The translations under genes were made by a program, and so were the position numbers. From NCBI GenBank assembly GCA_022758985.1, contig JAEMQC010000116.1, forward strand, positions 1 through 22,561: a stretch of DNA of 22,561 bases, in the 5' to 3' direction. Each line of letters starts with the position of its first letter. The first letter of the stretch is position 1. This stretch comes from Campylobacteraceae bacterium (GTDB lineage Bacteria; Campylobacterota; Campylobacteria; Campylobacterales; UBA6016). A model generated the notes under the pieces. It ran no database searches. It was given only the letters and a program-made list of their open reading frames with translations, and was not told the origin of the DNA. Positions 15,059 to 22,555 of the stretch are shown one piece after another.

Positions 15059-17271
15059 GACTTAGCCTTTGGTTCTGTTTTGTGTTTGCACTCTGTGTTT
15101 ATACACTCGTAATACTCTTTCGTTTTTAGCTTTTTATGTACGGTCAGACCCCCACACGCCTCGCATTTTACTTCGCTTGGTTCATATCTAGAGGTAAACG
15201 TGCATTTAGGATAGTTTTCGCATCCAAAGAAAGAGCCCCTCTTTGAGTTTCGCTCAAGAACTTTCCCTCCGCAGAGTGGGCAAGGTGCTGCTAGCGCTCT
15301 TGGTTCTTTGAGCGATTTTGTATTTTTACACGTTGGATATGCAGAGCATGCTAAAAAATCGCCTCTGCGAGATGATTTTACAACCATTTTTGCACCGCAC
15401 TTATCACAATCTATATCCGTCTCGACGGAGCGAGGCTTTTCTTCTTCACCCTCTTTTTTTATATTTCTGGTGTATTTGCACTTTGGATATGCGGAGCATG
15501 AGATAAACTCCCCAAAGCGCCCTTTTCGTTTAACCAGAGGTTTGCCGCACTGTGGGCAATCTTCGTCTATCGGAATTGCTATTTTTTGACTCTCTATCGT
15601 TTTTTTGCCGCTCTCTATCTTTTTGATAAAGCTTTCATAAAACTCGAATAGCAATTTTTGCCAATCTTTTTTCTCTTCTTCTATTTTGTCAAGCTCCTCT
15701 TCCATTTTGGCGGTAAAACCACTATCGACTATCTCTTCGAAGTGTTTTTCTAAAACCTCTATAACCTTGAAGGCAACCTCCTCTGGGACAATCTGTTTGT
15801 TTTCTATTTTTATGTAGCCTCTATCTTCAAGTGTAGAGATAGTAGGCGCATATGTACTAGGCCTGCCTATCCCTAGAGACTCTAGTTGTTTGACGAGTCC
15901 AGCCTCGGAATATCTTGAAGGCGGTTCGGTAAATTTTTGTTCGGCCGTTATCTTTTGGAGATTTAAACTCTCGTTTTCTTTGACATCGGGCAGCAGTTTA
16001 TCTTTGTCGTCGCTACCGAGCGCTTTATAAAAGCCGTCAAAAACTAGTTTTGAGCCGCTAGCCTTGAATACTAGACTTTTTGAGGCTATAAATATGTTTT
16101 GGCTCTCAAACTCTGCGTCTTTCATCTGGGAGGCCATAAATCTATTGTATATCAGCGTATAGAGTTTTAGTTCGTCTGCTTTTAGGTACCTTTTGGCGTC
16201 GTTTGGCGTTAGCTCTATCATCGTAGGTCTTATCGCCTCGTGCGCCTCCTGTGCGCCTTGTGATTTTGTTTTATAGACTTTCGGCGATTTTGGCAGATAG
16301 TTGTCTCCATATAGCTTGCCTATTAGCTCCCTTGCCGCCTCCTGCGCCTCTTTTGCTATGTTGAGGCTGTCCGTTCTCATGTATGTGATGACGCCGCTAG
16401 TGCCCTTGTGCGTCTCCACGCCTTCATATAGTCTTTGCGCCACCATCATCGTCTTTTTAGGCGAAAAGCCAAGCTGTGACGATGCAGCCTGTTGAAGAGT
16501 GGAGGTCATAAATGGGGCAGGGGAGGCGGAGAGTTTCTTTTTTTTCTCTATTTTTGTGACGACAAACTCTTCTGCGTTCGCCGCAGCCAATATCTTGTCG
16601 GCCTCTTTTTTTGTTTTTACGCTTAGTTTATCTATTTTTTCACCGAACGCTTCAGCTAGCGTCGTTTCTATATTTTTGTTAAATAGCGCTTTGATGTCGT
16701 AGTACTCTTTTGGAATAAAAGCCCTTATTTCGCGCTCTCTATCAACTACGATTTTTAGGGACGCCGACTGAACCCTCCCGGCGCTAAGCCCCTTTTGTAT
16801 CTTGGATGCTATGAGAGGAGATAATTTATACCCGACTATCCTGTCTAGCAGCCTTCTAGCTTGTTGTGCGTTTACCATATCCATATTTAGAGATCTTGGG
16901 TGCTCTAGCGCTTTTAATATAGCGTTTTTGGTTATTTCGTGAAAAACGATTCTAGGAAGAGTAGTTTCATCTTTGTCGATTATCTTTGCTATATGGTAGG
17001 CTATAGCTTCACCTTCTCTATCTTCGTCCGTTGCGAGATAGATGGTATCAGCCTCTTTTGCGAGCTTTTTTAGCTCTGTTGCAATCGCCTTATGGTCGTC
17101 GGTAACCGAATATTCAGGGGTAAAGCTACTACCTTCTATCTTGATGCCAAAACTATTTTTAGGCAAGTCTCGTATGTGTCCTTTGCTGGCCACTACCGCA
17201 TAATCCTTGCCCAAAAAACCTTTTAGAGTTTTTGCTTTTGCCGGCGATTCGACTATTATTAGATTTTTCAA
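15049..17271 (-). CDS. topA: DNA topoisomerase I
   Basis: A type IA topoisomerase that relaxes negative supercoils; 740 residues. The Toprim domain starts at once (LIIVESPAKAKTLKGFLG, with the catalytic Glu) and holds ATDEDREGEAIAYHIAK, the acidic magnesium motif. The active-site tyrosine is Tyr297 in VITYMRTDSLNIAKEA. The C-terminal third carries four Cys4 zinc ribbons, three of the CPQCG...CSAYPKC kind and a last one CEACGG...CINTEC. The start is TTG at 17271 with TAAGG 7 bases upstream. On the minus strand, TAGAAT at 17318-17313 behind a T-run is a possible -10 box. It leads an operon with the phosphoesterase and bioB, and faces away from flaA. Confidence 0.97.
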   Translation of the reverse strand: MKNLIIVESPAKAKTLKGFLGKDYAVVASKGHIRDLPKNSFGIKIEGSSFTPEYSVTDDHKAIATELKKLAKEADTIYLATDEDREGEAIAYHIAKIIDKDETTLPRIVFHEITKNAILKALEHPRSLNMDMVNAQQARRLLDRIVGYKLSPLIASKIQKGLSAGRVQSASLKIVVDREREIRAFIPKEYYDIKALFNKNIETTLAEAFGEKIDKLSVKTKKEADKILAAANAEEFVVTKIEKKKKLSASPAPFMTSTLQQAASSQLGFSPKKTMMVAQRLYEGVETHKGTSGVITYMRTDSLNIAKEAQEAARELIGKLYGDNYLPKSPKVYKTKSQGAQEAHEAIRPTMIELTPNDAKRYLKADELKLYTLIYNRFMASQMKDAEFESQNIFIASKSLVFKASGSKLVFDGFYKALGSDDKDKLLPDVKENESLNLQKITAEQKFTEPPSRYSEAGLVKQLESLGIGRPSTYAPTISTLEDRGYIKIENKQIVPEEVAFKVIEVLEKHFEEIVDSGFTAKMEEELDKIEEEKKDWQKLLFEFYESFIKKIESGKKTIESQKIAIPIDEDCPQCGKPLVKRKGRFGEFISCSAYPKCKYTRNIKKEGEEEKPRSVETDIDCDKCGAKMVVKSSRRGDFLACSAYPTCKNTKSLKEPRALAAPCPLCGGKVLERNSKRGSFFGCENYPKCTFTSRYEPSEVKCEACGGLTVHKKLKTKEYYECINTECKHKTEPKAKSSK

Positions 17272-17293
17272 ATATATACCTTAATTTATAGGG

Positions 17294-17306
17294 CTCTTTT
17301 AAAGAG
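17294..17306. other. 13-bp dyad CTCTTTtAAAGAG between topA and flaA
   Basis: A perfect inverted repeat with one central base lies between a candidate topA -10 box (17318-17313) and the topA start, so it would fall near the start of the topA message. It could be an operator or just AT-rich symmetry. It is upstream of, and does not overlap, the flaA sigma-28 promoter. Confidence 0.3.
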
Positions 17307-17330
17307 GCGAAAATTCTACTGAAAAAAAAT

Positions 17331-17357
17331 TAAATTGTTTTAGAAAATTTACGATAT
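17331..17357 (+). promoter_or_regulatory. Sigma-28 (FliA) promoter of flaA
   Basis: TAAA at 17331-17334, 15 bases, then TACGATAT at 17350-17357. This matches the flagellar sigma-28 pattern TAAA-N15-GCCGATAA, with the CGATAT form of the -10 box familiar from Campylobacter flaA. Transcription would start near 17364, giving a leader of about 40 bases. Confidence 0.82.
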
Positions 17358-17405
17358 TGTTTTTGTAAGGCAAGGATGCCGAAATTAAACACAAAAGGAT
17401 TTACG

Positions 17406-18896
17406 ATGGGTTTTAGAATTAACACTAACATCGCTGCGATGAATGCGCATTCGAATGCACTTCTAAACAATAGAGAGCTTGATACCTCTCTTGCTAGACT
17501 TTCTTCTGGTCTAAGAATCAATACTGCTGCGGATGACGCATCGGGCATGGTTATTGCGGACAGCTTGAAATCTCAAGCTAACTCACTAGGTCAAGCTATT
17601 AAGAATGCAAATGACGCTATCGGTATTGTTCAAACTGCCGACAAAGCGATGGATGAGCAAATAAAAATACTGGATACAATCAAAACTAAAGCTACACAGG
17701 CTGCTGCAGACGGTCAAAGTACGCAATCAAGACAAGCTATTCAAAACGACATTGTTAAACTAATGGAAGAGCTTGACAATATTGCAAACACCACTTCGTT
17801 CAACGGTATGAGTCTTCTATCCGGTTCATTTGTTAACAAACAATTCCAAATCGGCGCTTACTCAAGAGAGACTGTTAATGTAACAATCGGCGATACTACA
17901 TCTGCAAAAATAGGTTCTGTTAGAACTGAGACGTCGGCAACTCTATCAGCTTCCGGTACTGCGTCTAGCATAACTTTCACAAACGCAGACGGTACAAAAA
18001 CTACAATCAACTCTGTTGTTGTTTCAAATACAGCAGGTACAGGTCTTGGAGCTGTAGCTGAAGCTATCAATAGATTCTCTGACGTTACTGGCGTAACAGC
18101 GAGAGCAGTTGTTAGTACAACCGGTTCTGCTGCAATTGCAGCTAACTCAAGTGTTTCAAACCTTGTAATTAATGGTACCACAATCGGTGATATTGCTGGT
18201 ATAAAGCAAGCTGATGCTGACGGTAGACTAGTAAATGCTATCAATGCGGTAACAGCTAAAACGGGCGTCACTGCGAGCGTTGATAATCAAGGTAGGCTTA
18301 GCCTTACCTCTGTTGACGGAAGAGGTATAGTTGCTTCTGGCCTAAGTGGCGCAAATGTTGGCAAAGCAAATCAGACAACATTTGGTAGGTTAACTCTTAC
18401 AAGTCTTTCTTCAAGAGATATCGTTGTAAGCGCATCTGGCTATACTGAGCTAGCTAGCGCAATTGGTTCAGCAGGTAGTGTAGCCTATACAACAAACCTA
18501 AGGGAGGTTGCCGGCAACTGGAAAGCGTCTGCTGGTAGAGCTGCAGGCGCATATGCAAATACAGCAGAGTCTGGCGCTGCTGGTACATATCTTGGGGCTG
18601 GTGTTACAACCAGAACCGGCGCTATGATGGTTATGGATATTGCAGAATCTGCAATGAAGCTTCTGGATAAAATTAGAGCGGGTCTTGGTTCTACCCAAAA
18701 CCAACTTGTTTCAACAATCAACAATATTTCCGTAACTCAAGTTAACGTTGCGGCTGCTGAGTCACAAATTAGAGATGTTGACTTTGCAGAAGAGTCGGCA
18801 AACTTCTCAAAAAGAAATATTCTATCACAATCTGGTTCATATGCCATGAGTCAAGCGAACGCCGTTCAGCAAAACGTCTTGAGATTGCTACAATAG
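17406..18896 (+). CDS. flaA: Flagellin A, major filament subunit
   Basis: A 496-residue flagellin exported by the flagellar type III apparatus. The conserved D0/D1 N-terminus (MGFRINTNIAAMNAH, LARLSSGLRINTAADDASGM) and C-terminus (ESQIRDVDFAEESANFSKRNIL, ending NVLRLLQ) flank a variable centre (about 180-410) rich in Ser, Thr, Ala and Gly, the exposed and often glycosylated part. Residues 83-101 (DEQIKILDTIKTKATQAAA) match the epsilonproteobacterial type known to escape TLR5. The frame is open to ATG 17376, but MGFRINTN at 17406 is the family start and has AAAGGA 6 bases upstream. The sigma-28 promoter places it late in the flagellar hierarchy. It converges with the motility accessory gene through a shared terminator. 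Confidence 0.97.
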   Translation: MGFRINTNIAAMNAHSNALLNNRELDTSLARLSSGLRINTAADDASGMVIADSLKSQANSLGQAIKNANDAIGIVQTADKAMDEQIKILDTIKTKATQAAADGQSTQSRQAIQNDIVKLMEELDNIANTTSFNGMSLLSGSFVNKQFQIGAYSRETVNVTIGDTTSAKIGSVRTETSATLSASGTASSITFTNADGTKTTINSVVVSNTAGTGLGAVAEAINRFSDVTGVTARAVVSTTGSAAIAANSSVSNLVINGTTIGDIAGIKQADADGRLVNAINAVTAKTGVTASVDNQGRLSLTSVDGRGIVASGLSGANVGKANQTTFGRLTLTSLSSRDIVVSASGYTELASAIGSAGSVAYTTNLREVAGNWKASAGRAAGAYANTAESGAAGTYLGAGVTTRTGAMMVMDIAESAMKLLDKIRAGLGSTQNQLVSTINNISVTQVNVAAAESQIRDVDFAEESANFSKRNILSQSGSYAMSQANAVQQNVLRLLQ

Positions 18897-18944
18897 GCAA
18901 TCTCTAGCGTTTCTTTGAAAATGTTGCAAGAGCGCTTCGGTAGT

Positions 18945-18982
18945 AAATAAGAGAAAGAGACCTAGCCTCTTTCTCTTATTTT
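18945..18982. terminator. Bidirectional terminator between flaA and the motility accessory gene
   Basis: A perfect 15-bp stem (18945-18959 with 18967-18981) around the 7-base loop ACCTAGC. The right arm is T-rich and ends TTATTTTA on the plus strand; the minus strand ends similarly (TTATTTA). It therefore suits both flaA and the converging gene. The right arm also encodes the last few codons and stop of the minus-strand gene (18962 onward), so the terminator and coding sequence overlap. Confidence 0.82.
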
Positions 18983-20875
18983 AGCAACCTCTTTGTCTAC
19001 TTCTTTTTTTGATCTTGAAATGACCGTAATAACCGAATCCATTCCACCCGCAAGCATAAAAAGCCAAGATTTGTGTGCAAAAAGAAAACTAATAAGCTTG
19101 GCGTTTAGTTCCATCTGGGTTTTTGCCGGTTTTACTGCAATAACGGCAAGTTCAAGTTCTTGTGAGAGTATAAACGACTGAATCGTATCCCAAAAAAGTT
19201 GGTGGAATTTTTTTGTACGCATCATCGCTTTTATTTTGTCGATTTTTTTGAGAGTTTTTTTGATTGAGTTAAAATCTATTGTATCAAGTTTGTTTTGCCT
19301 ATTTAGCTCTTCTAATTCGTCGCACTGCTTTGCTACCTCTAAAAAAAGCTTCTCAACTTTGCTTTTTGAATCTTGTGCATACTTTAAAAACTCATCTATT
19401 TTTTTGTGAGCGTATAGCATATTCTTTTTGATGATTTTATCTTCTACCTTTGGCAGTACAATTCTCTTTTTTTTAAAATTTTTGTCTACCAGTGTCGCCA
19501 TAGCATCCTTAAATGGAATTTCTATAGTTCCCTCTATTCTGGCTCCACCCTCTGTGCAGTTATAGCTTGTCATGCTATCTTTGGTGTCTGCTATGTAGTT
19601 AATAAAATAGCCTAAAAAGAGTCTCCATATCTCCGTTGTTTTGACGGTGCCTTTGCCGCCGTAAGCAGTGATATAGCTATCGCTCTCTTTTGATTTTACC
19701 TCATCTTCGCCATATACGTGGTTTGCAGCGTGGCTTTTGCCGTCATTTGCATATGCGAGATCTTGGCCTATGAACACTAAGTTTTTGCATCCCATTAGAT
19801 ATGCGATTTCAAATGCCATATTGGCTGCACTTAGGCCGATACCACAGTAGCCATAAGCATGGAAATTGAAAAACTCCATATAGCCAAACGGCCTCATAGC
19901 AATTACAAGCTGCCCAGCTTTTATATTTTTATATATAGCTTTGTGCTGCAATGCGGATGAGACGAAAACTATATCTTTTTGGAACTCTTTTGACGTCTCT
20001 TCAAAAAACTTGGCTGTAGCGGTTACTCTTTCCATGGAGGTTACTATATCTGGTTTTATGCCCCATTTTTCAAGTATTGGCATACTCGCATCGACACAAA
20101 TGATGAGCACGCTGTCTTGCATCTCTTTTAGCAGCGGAAGCTGTTTTGTTAGCGATGGTCCGGTAGATACTATGACGGCCGTTTCTGCATTTTTAAGCGT
20201 CAGCAGATAGTGAAACGGCGGATTTTTTAGCATTTTTGGAATATTTCTAATAAAATGCTCTATTCCTATTATTGAATCCGTAGCATCATTACCGTGAGCT
20301 TTGACAAAATGAAGAATAGAGTCGGTAAAGAGTCTGTTTGTTCTAGCGATTTCGACATTATATTTGGAGTAGTATGGCAATGTGATATGCAAATCGTACA
20401 ACTTAAGATAATGCCCAACCTGCTTACTGCCTATGTAGCTTCTGATTGTGTGAAAATCTATGTCTTGCGCTAGATATATTGTTAGTCTATTCTTACGTAT
20501 CTCCTCCGAAAAATCCAAAAGATGCAAAGCTATAAATAGTATTTCAAGTTCTGGCTCTACTACGACAATTCTCTCATGATTTTTATTTTCAAGTAGCGCT
20601 TTTATAAAGACGCCGTTTCCAAAACCAAAATAAACAAGAAACGGATATCTGTCAAACTTTTGGTTTTTCTCTATTGCTCTGGCCGTATCATCTATCGGTT
20701 TTTTATATAGATATGTTTTTGAAGCGACCTCTTGTATGTTTGTATCGATTGGATCGTTTGGCGAGAAGTATACGTTGTATTTTTGATTTTCTTTTAGCGT
20801 GGCGAGTCTTGCAAAAAGAACTGGGTTTTGATATGCTAGTGCATTTAGATTGTTGTGATAAGTTTGAATGTTCAT
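18962..20875 (-). CDS. Motility accessory factor, DUF115 family (flagellin glycosylation)
   Basis: A 637-residue cytoplasmic protein of the MAF_flag10/DUF115 (6-hydroxymethylpterin pyrophosphokinase MptE-like) family. In Campylobacter, Helicobacter and Aeromonas these Maf proteins are required for transfer of pseudaminic or legionaminic acid to flagellin. A Rossmann-like stretch has VYFGFGNG (81-88) and VVVEPE (104-109). The central domain has VSTGPSL (236-242), DASMP (262-266) and GQDLAYANDGKSHA (370-383), the family core resembling sialyltransferases. A long charged helical tail (about 480-590) ends in a hydrophobic C-terminal patch. AAGG lies 7 bases before the ATG. It follows flaB on the same strand, with a hairpin and possible promoter in between. 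The exact sugar is not visible, and no nonulosonate synthesis genes are in the window. Confidence 0.9.
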   Translation of the reverse strand: MNIQTYHNNLNALAYQNPVLFARLATLKENQKYNVYFSPNDPIDTNIQEVASKTYLYKKPIDDTARAIEKNQKFDRYPFLVYFGFGNGVFIKALLENKNHERIVVVEPELEILFIALHLLDFSEEIRKNRLTIYLAQDIDFHTIRSYIGSKQVGHYLKLYDLHITLPYYSKYNVEIARTNRLFTDSILHFVKAHGNDATDSIIGIEHFIRNIPKMLKNPPFHYLLTLKNAETAVIVSTGPSLTKQLPLLKEMQDSVLIICVDASMPILEKWGIKPDIVTSMERVTATAKFFEETSKEFQKDIVFVSSALQHKAIYKNIKAGQLVIAMRPFGYMEFFNFHAYGYCGIGLSAANMAFEIAYLMGCKNLVFIGQDLAYANDGKSHAANHVYGEDEVKSKESDSYITAYGGKGTVKTTEIWRLFLGYFINYIADTKDSMTSYNCTEGGARIEGTIEIPFKDAMATLVDKNFKKKRIVLPKVEDKIIKKNMLYAHKKIDEFLKYAQDSKSKVEKLFLEVAKQCDELEELNRQNKLDTIDFNSIKKTLKKIDKIKAMMRTKKFHQLFWDTIQSFILSQELELAVIAVKPAKTQMELNAKLISFLFAHKSWLFMLAGGMDSVITVISRSKKEVDKEVAKIRERG

Positions 20876-20890
20876 CTGTAAACCTTGAAA

Positions 20891-20908
20891 GGCCCGTTTT
20901 TGCGGGCC
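20891..20908 (-). terminator. GC-rich hairpin just upstream of the motility accessory gene
   Basis: On the minus strand GGCCCG and CGGGCC form a 6-bp stem around CAAAAA, followed by TTTC. The stem ends only a few bases before the ribosome site of the downstream gene. It could end flaB transcripts with some leakage, or shape the 5' leader of the next gene. The short T-run makes it a weak intrinsic terminator. Confidence 0.5.
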
Positions 20909-20911
20909 GAA

Positions 20912-20917
20912 AGTATA
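20912..20917 (-). promoter_or_regulatory. Possible -10 box for the motility accessory gene
   Basis: TATACT on the minus strand, preceded by a T-rich stretch (about 20925-20940), fits the epsilonproteobacterial housekeeping pattern that has no conserved -35 box. Transcription would begin inside or next to the GC-rich hairpin. It is a candidate only. Confidence 0.35.
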
Positions 20918-20946
20918 AATAGCGAGGTTAAAAAAGGAAGTTTGAT

Positions 20947-20978
20947 TGTAATTTCTTGATAAAACTTTCGAAATTACA
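20947..20978 (-). terminator. Stem-loop directly after flaB
   Basis: A 9-bp stem, TGTAATTTC / GAAATTACA, with a 14-base loop begins right after the flaB stop codon. A T-run (TTTTTT) follows about 12 bases later on the minus strand. It is likely the flaB terminator or a 3' stabiliser; the AT-rich stem makes full termination uncertain. Confidence 0.5.
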
Positions 20979-22505
20979 CTACTGTAGCAATTTCAACACG
21001 TTTTGCTGGACAGTATTTGCCTGCGCCATTGCAAACGAGCCGGACTGCGCCAGAATGTTTCTTTTTGAGAAGTTCGCCGACTCTTCTGCAAAGTCAACAT
21101 CTCTGATTTGTGACTCTGCGGCCGTTACTGATACTTTTGTAACAGATATGTTGTTTATTGTAACTACGAGCTGCTGCTGAACGGAACCCATATCTGCTCT
21201 AATTTTATCAAGAAGCTTCATTGCCGATTCAGCTATATCCATAACCATCATAGCGCCGGTTCTTGTGGTAACACCGGAGCCAAGGTATGATGATGCCGCA
21301 CCCGATTCTGCTTCGTTGGCATATGCGCCGGCTGCTAACCCTTGTGATGCTAGGAAGTTGCCCCTAACATCTCTTAGGTTTATAGTGGTATTCGAGCCTG
21401 CAGAGTTTAAATTGGCGTTTAGATAGTTTGTTGCGTCGCTTACTATGATATCTTTTGAGCTTAGTGTAACGAGTGTTAGCCGGCCAAAATTACTATTGTT
21501 TAGCGCTGCAGTGGCTGCGCCGGACATTTTTAATCCTGTGATGCCAGGTCCGCTATACGCACCGCCGGCGCTGCCTATTTTTACGTCAATACCTCTTCCG
21601 TCCGTAGATGTAAGATTTAGCCTTCCCATAATGTCAACGCTTGCATATACGCCTGTTTGATGAGTAACAGCATTGATGGCGTTTACCATATTGCCGTTCG
21701 AGTCGCTCGGTTTGATATCCAAAATATCGCCAATCGTTATGTTGTTGATTATAAGATTTCTAATATTACCTGCTTGTACTGCAGCAGAGCCTGTTGTAAC
21801 AACTCTATAGCTAGCTCTTACTCCAGTTGAATCGGAAGCTTTATTGATTGCCTCCGCCAAAACGCCAAGTCCTGTGCCAGCGGTAGTTGAAATAGTAACA
21901 CCCTGTAGTGTTGTTTTTGTGCCGTCAGGATTTGAGAATACTAAAGCTGCTATACCAGCTGCACTTATAGTTTTTGTAGTTTCATATCTAACTGAGCCTA
22001 TTTTATCTGAGCTTGTTGCGCCTATCGATGCTCTGACTGTTTGATTTGAGTATGCGCCGATTTGAAACTCTTTATTTGTAAAAGCGCCAGATAGAAGACT
22101 CATGCCGTTAAAAGATGTGGTTGTCGCAATATTGTCAAGCTCTTCAAGCAGCCTTACGATATCGTTTTGTAGTGCCTGACGAGAAAGTGCGCTTTGACCG
22201 TCTTGCGCCGCTTGTGTGGCTTTTACTTTGATAGTATCTAGAATTTTTATCTGCTCATCCATCGCCTTATCGGCGGTTTGGATAATACCGATGGCGTCGT
22301 TTGCATTTCTAACGGCTTGCCCTAGAGCGCTTGCTTGCGATTTCAAGCTATCAGCAATAGACATACCGGAGGCATCGTCTGCGGCAGTATTGATTCTAAG
22401 ACCGCTTGATAATTTTGCTAGCGCACTATCAAGTTCTCTATTGTTTATGACCCCGTAATTGTGCGCATTCATTGCGGCTACGTTTGTGTTGATTCGAAAG
22501 CCCAT
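20979..22505 (-). CDS. flaB: Flagellin B, minor filament subunit
   Basis: A 508-residue paralogue of the plus-strand flagellin. The first ~150 and last ~110 residues are closely similar to it (MGFRINTNVAAMNAHNYG; ESQIRDVDFAEESANFSKRNIL), while the centre (about 180-410) differs in sequence and is slightly longer. The TLR5-contact region (DEQIKILDTIKVKATQAAQ) is again of the epsilonproteobacterial type. The frame is open to a TTG at 22511, but the ATG at 22505 is the family start with AAAGG 7-8 bases upstream, whereas that site would touch the TTG. The sigma-54 promoter ahead of it marks it as the FlaB-type, hook-proximal flagellin of Campylobacter and Helicobacter; this role is inferred from the promoter. 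The motility accessory gene follows on the same strand. Confidence 0.95.
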   Translation of the reverse strand: MGFRINTNVAAMNAHNYGVINNRELDSALAKLSSGLRINTAADDASGMSIADSLKSQASALGQAVRNANDAIGIIQTADKAMDEQIKILDTIKVKATQAAQDGQSALSRQALQNDIVRLLEELDNIATTTSFNGMSLLSGAFTNKEFQIGAYSNQTVRASIGATSSDKIGSVRYETTKTISAAGIAALVFSNPDGTKTTLQGVTISTTAGTGLGVLAEAINKASDSTGVRASYRVVTTGSAAVQAGNIRNLIINNITIGDILDIKPSDSNGNMVNAINAVTHQTGVYASVDIMGRLNLTSTDGRGIDVKIGSAGGAYSGPGITGLKMSGAATAALNNSNFGRLTLVTLSSKDIIVSDATNYLNANLNSAGSNTTINLRDVRGNFLASQGLAAGAYANEAESGAASSYLGSGVTTRTGAMMVMDIAESAMKLLDKIRADMGSVQQQLVVTINNISVTKVSVTAAESQIRDVDFAEESANFSKRNILAQSGSFAMAQANTVQQNVLKLLQ

Positions 22506-22536
22506 CTTCAAACCTTTAGTTGAATTTTTCAGGATT

Positions 22537-22555
22537 AAAGCACAAAGTGTTCCAA
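22537..22555 (-). promoter_or_regulatory. Sigma-54 (RpoN) promoter of flaB
   Basis: On the minus strand TTGGAACACTTTGTGCTTT has the invariant -24 GG (22553-22552) and -12 GC (22541-22540) exactly 10 bases apart. It matches the Campylobacter consensus TTGGAAC-N5-TTGCTT except for one base in the -12 half. Transcription would start near 22528, a leader of about 23 bases. Any FlgR-type enhancer site would lie beyond the window. Confidence 0.82.

Noticed and set aside
15046..15063. Programmed frameshift fusing topA to the phosphoesterase
   Set aside because: A -1 shift would be needed just before the topA TAG, but no standard slippery heptamer is present, and both proteins are complete as separate units.
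17376..17405. Upstream ATG for flaA (MPKLNTKGFT...)
   Set aside because: Flagellins start MGFRINTN, and a good ribosome site (AAAGGA) lies just before 17406, inside the proposed extension.
22506..22511. TTG start for flaB two codons upstream
   Set aside because: The AAAGG site would be only 2 bases from the TTG but is properly placed for the ATG at 22505.
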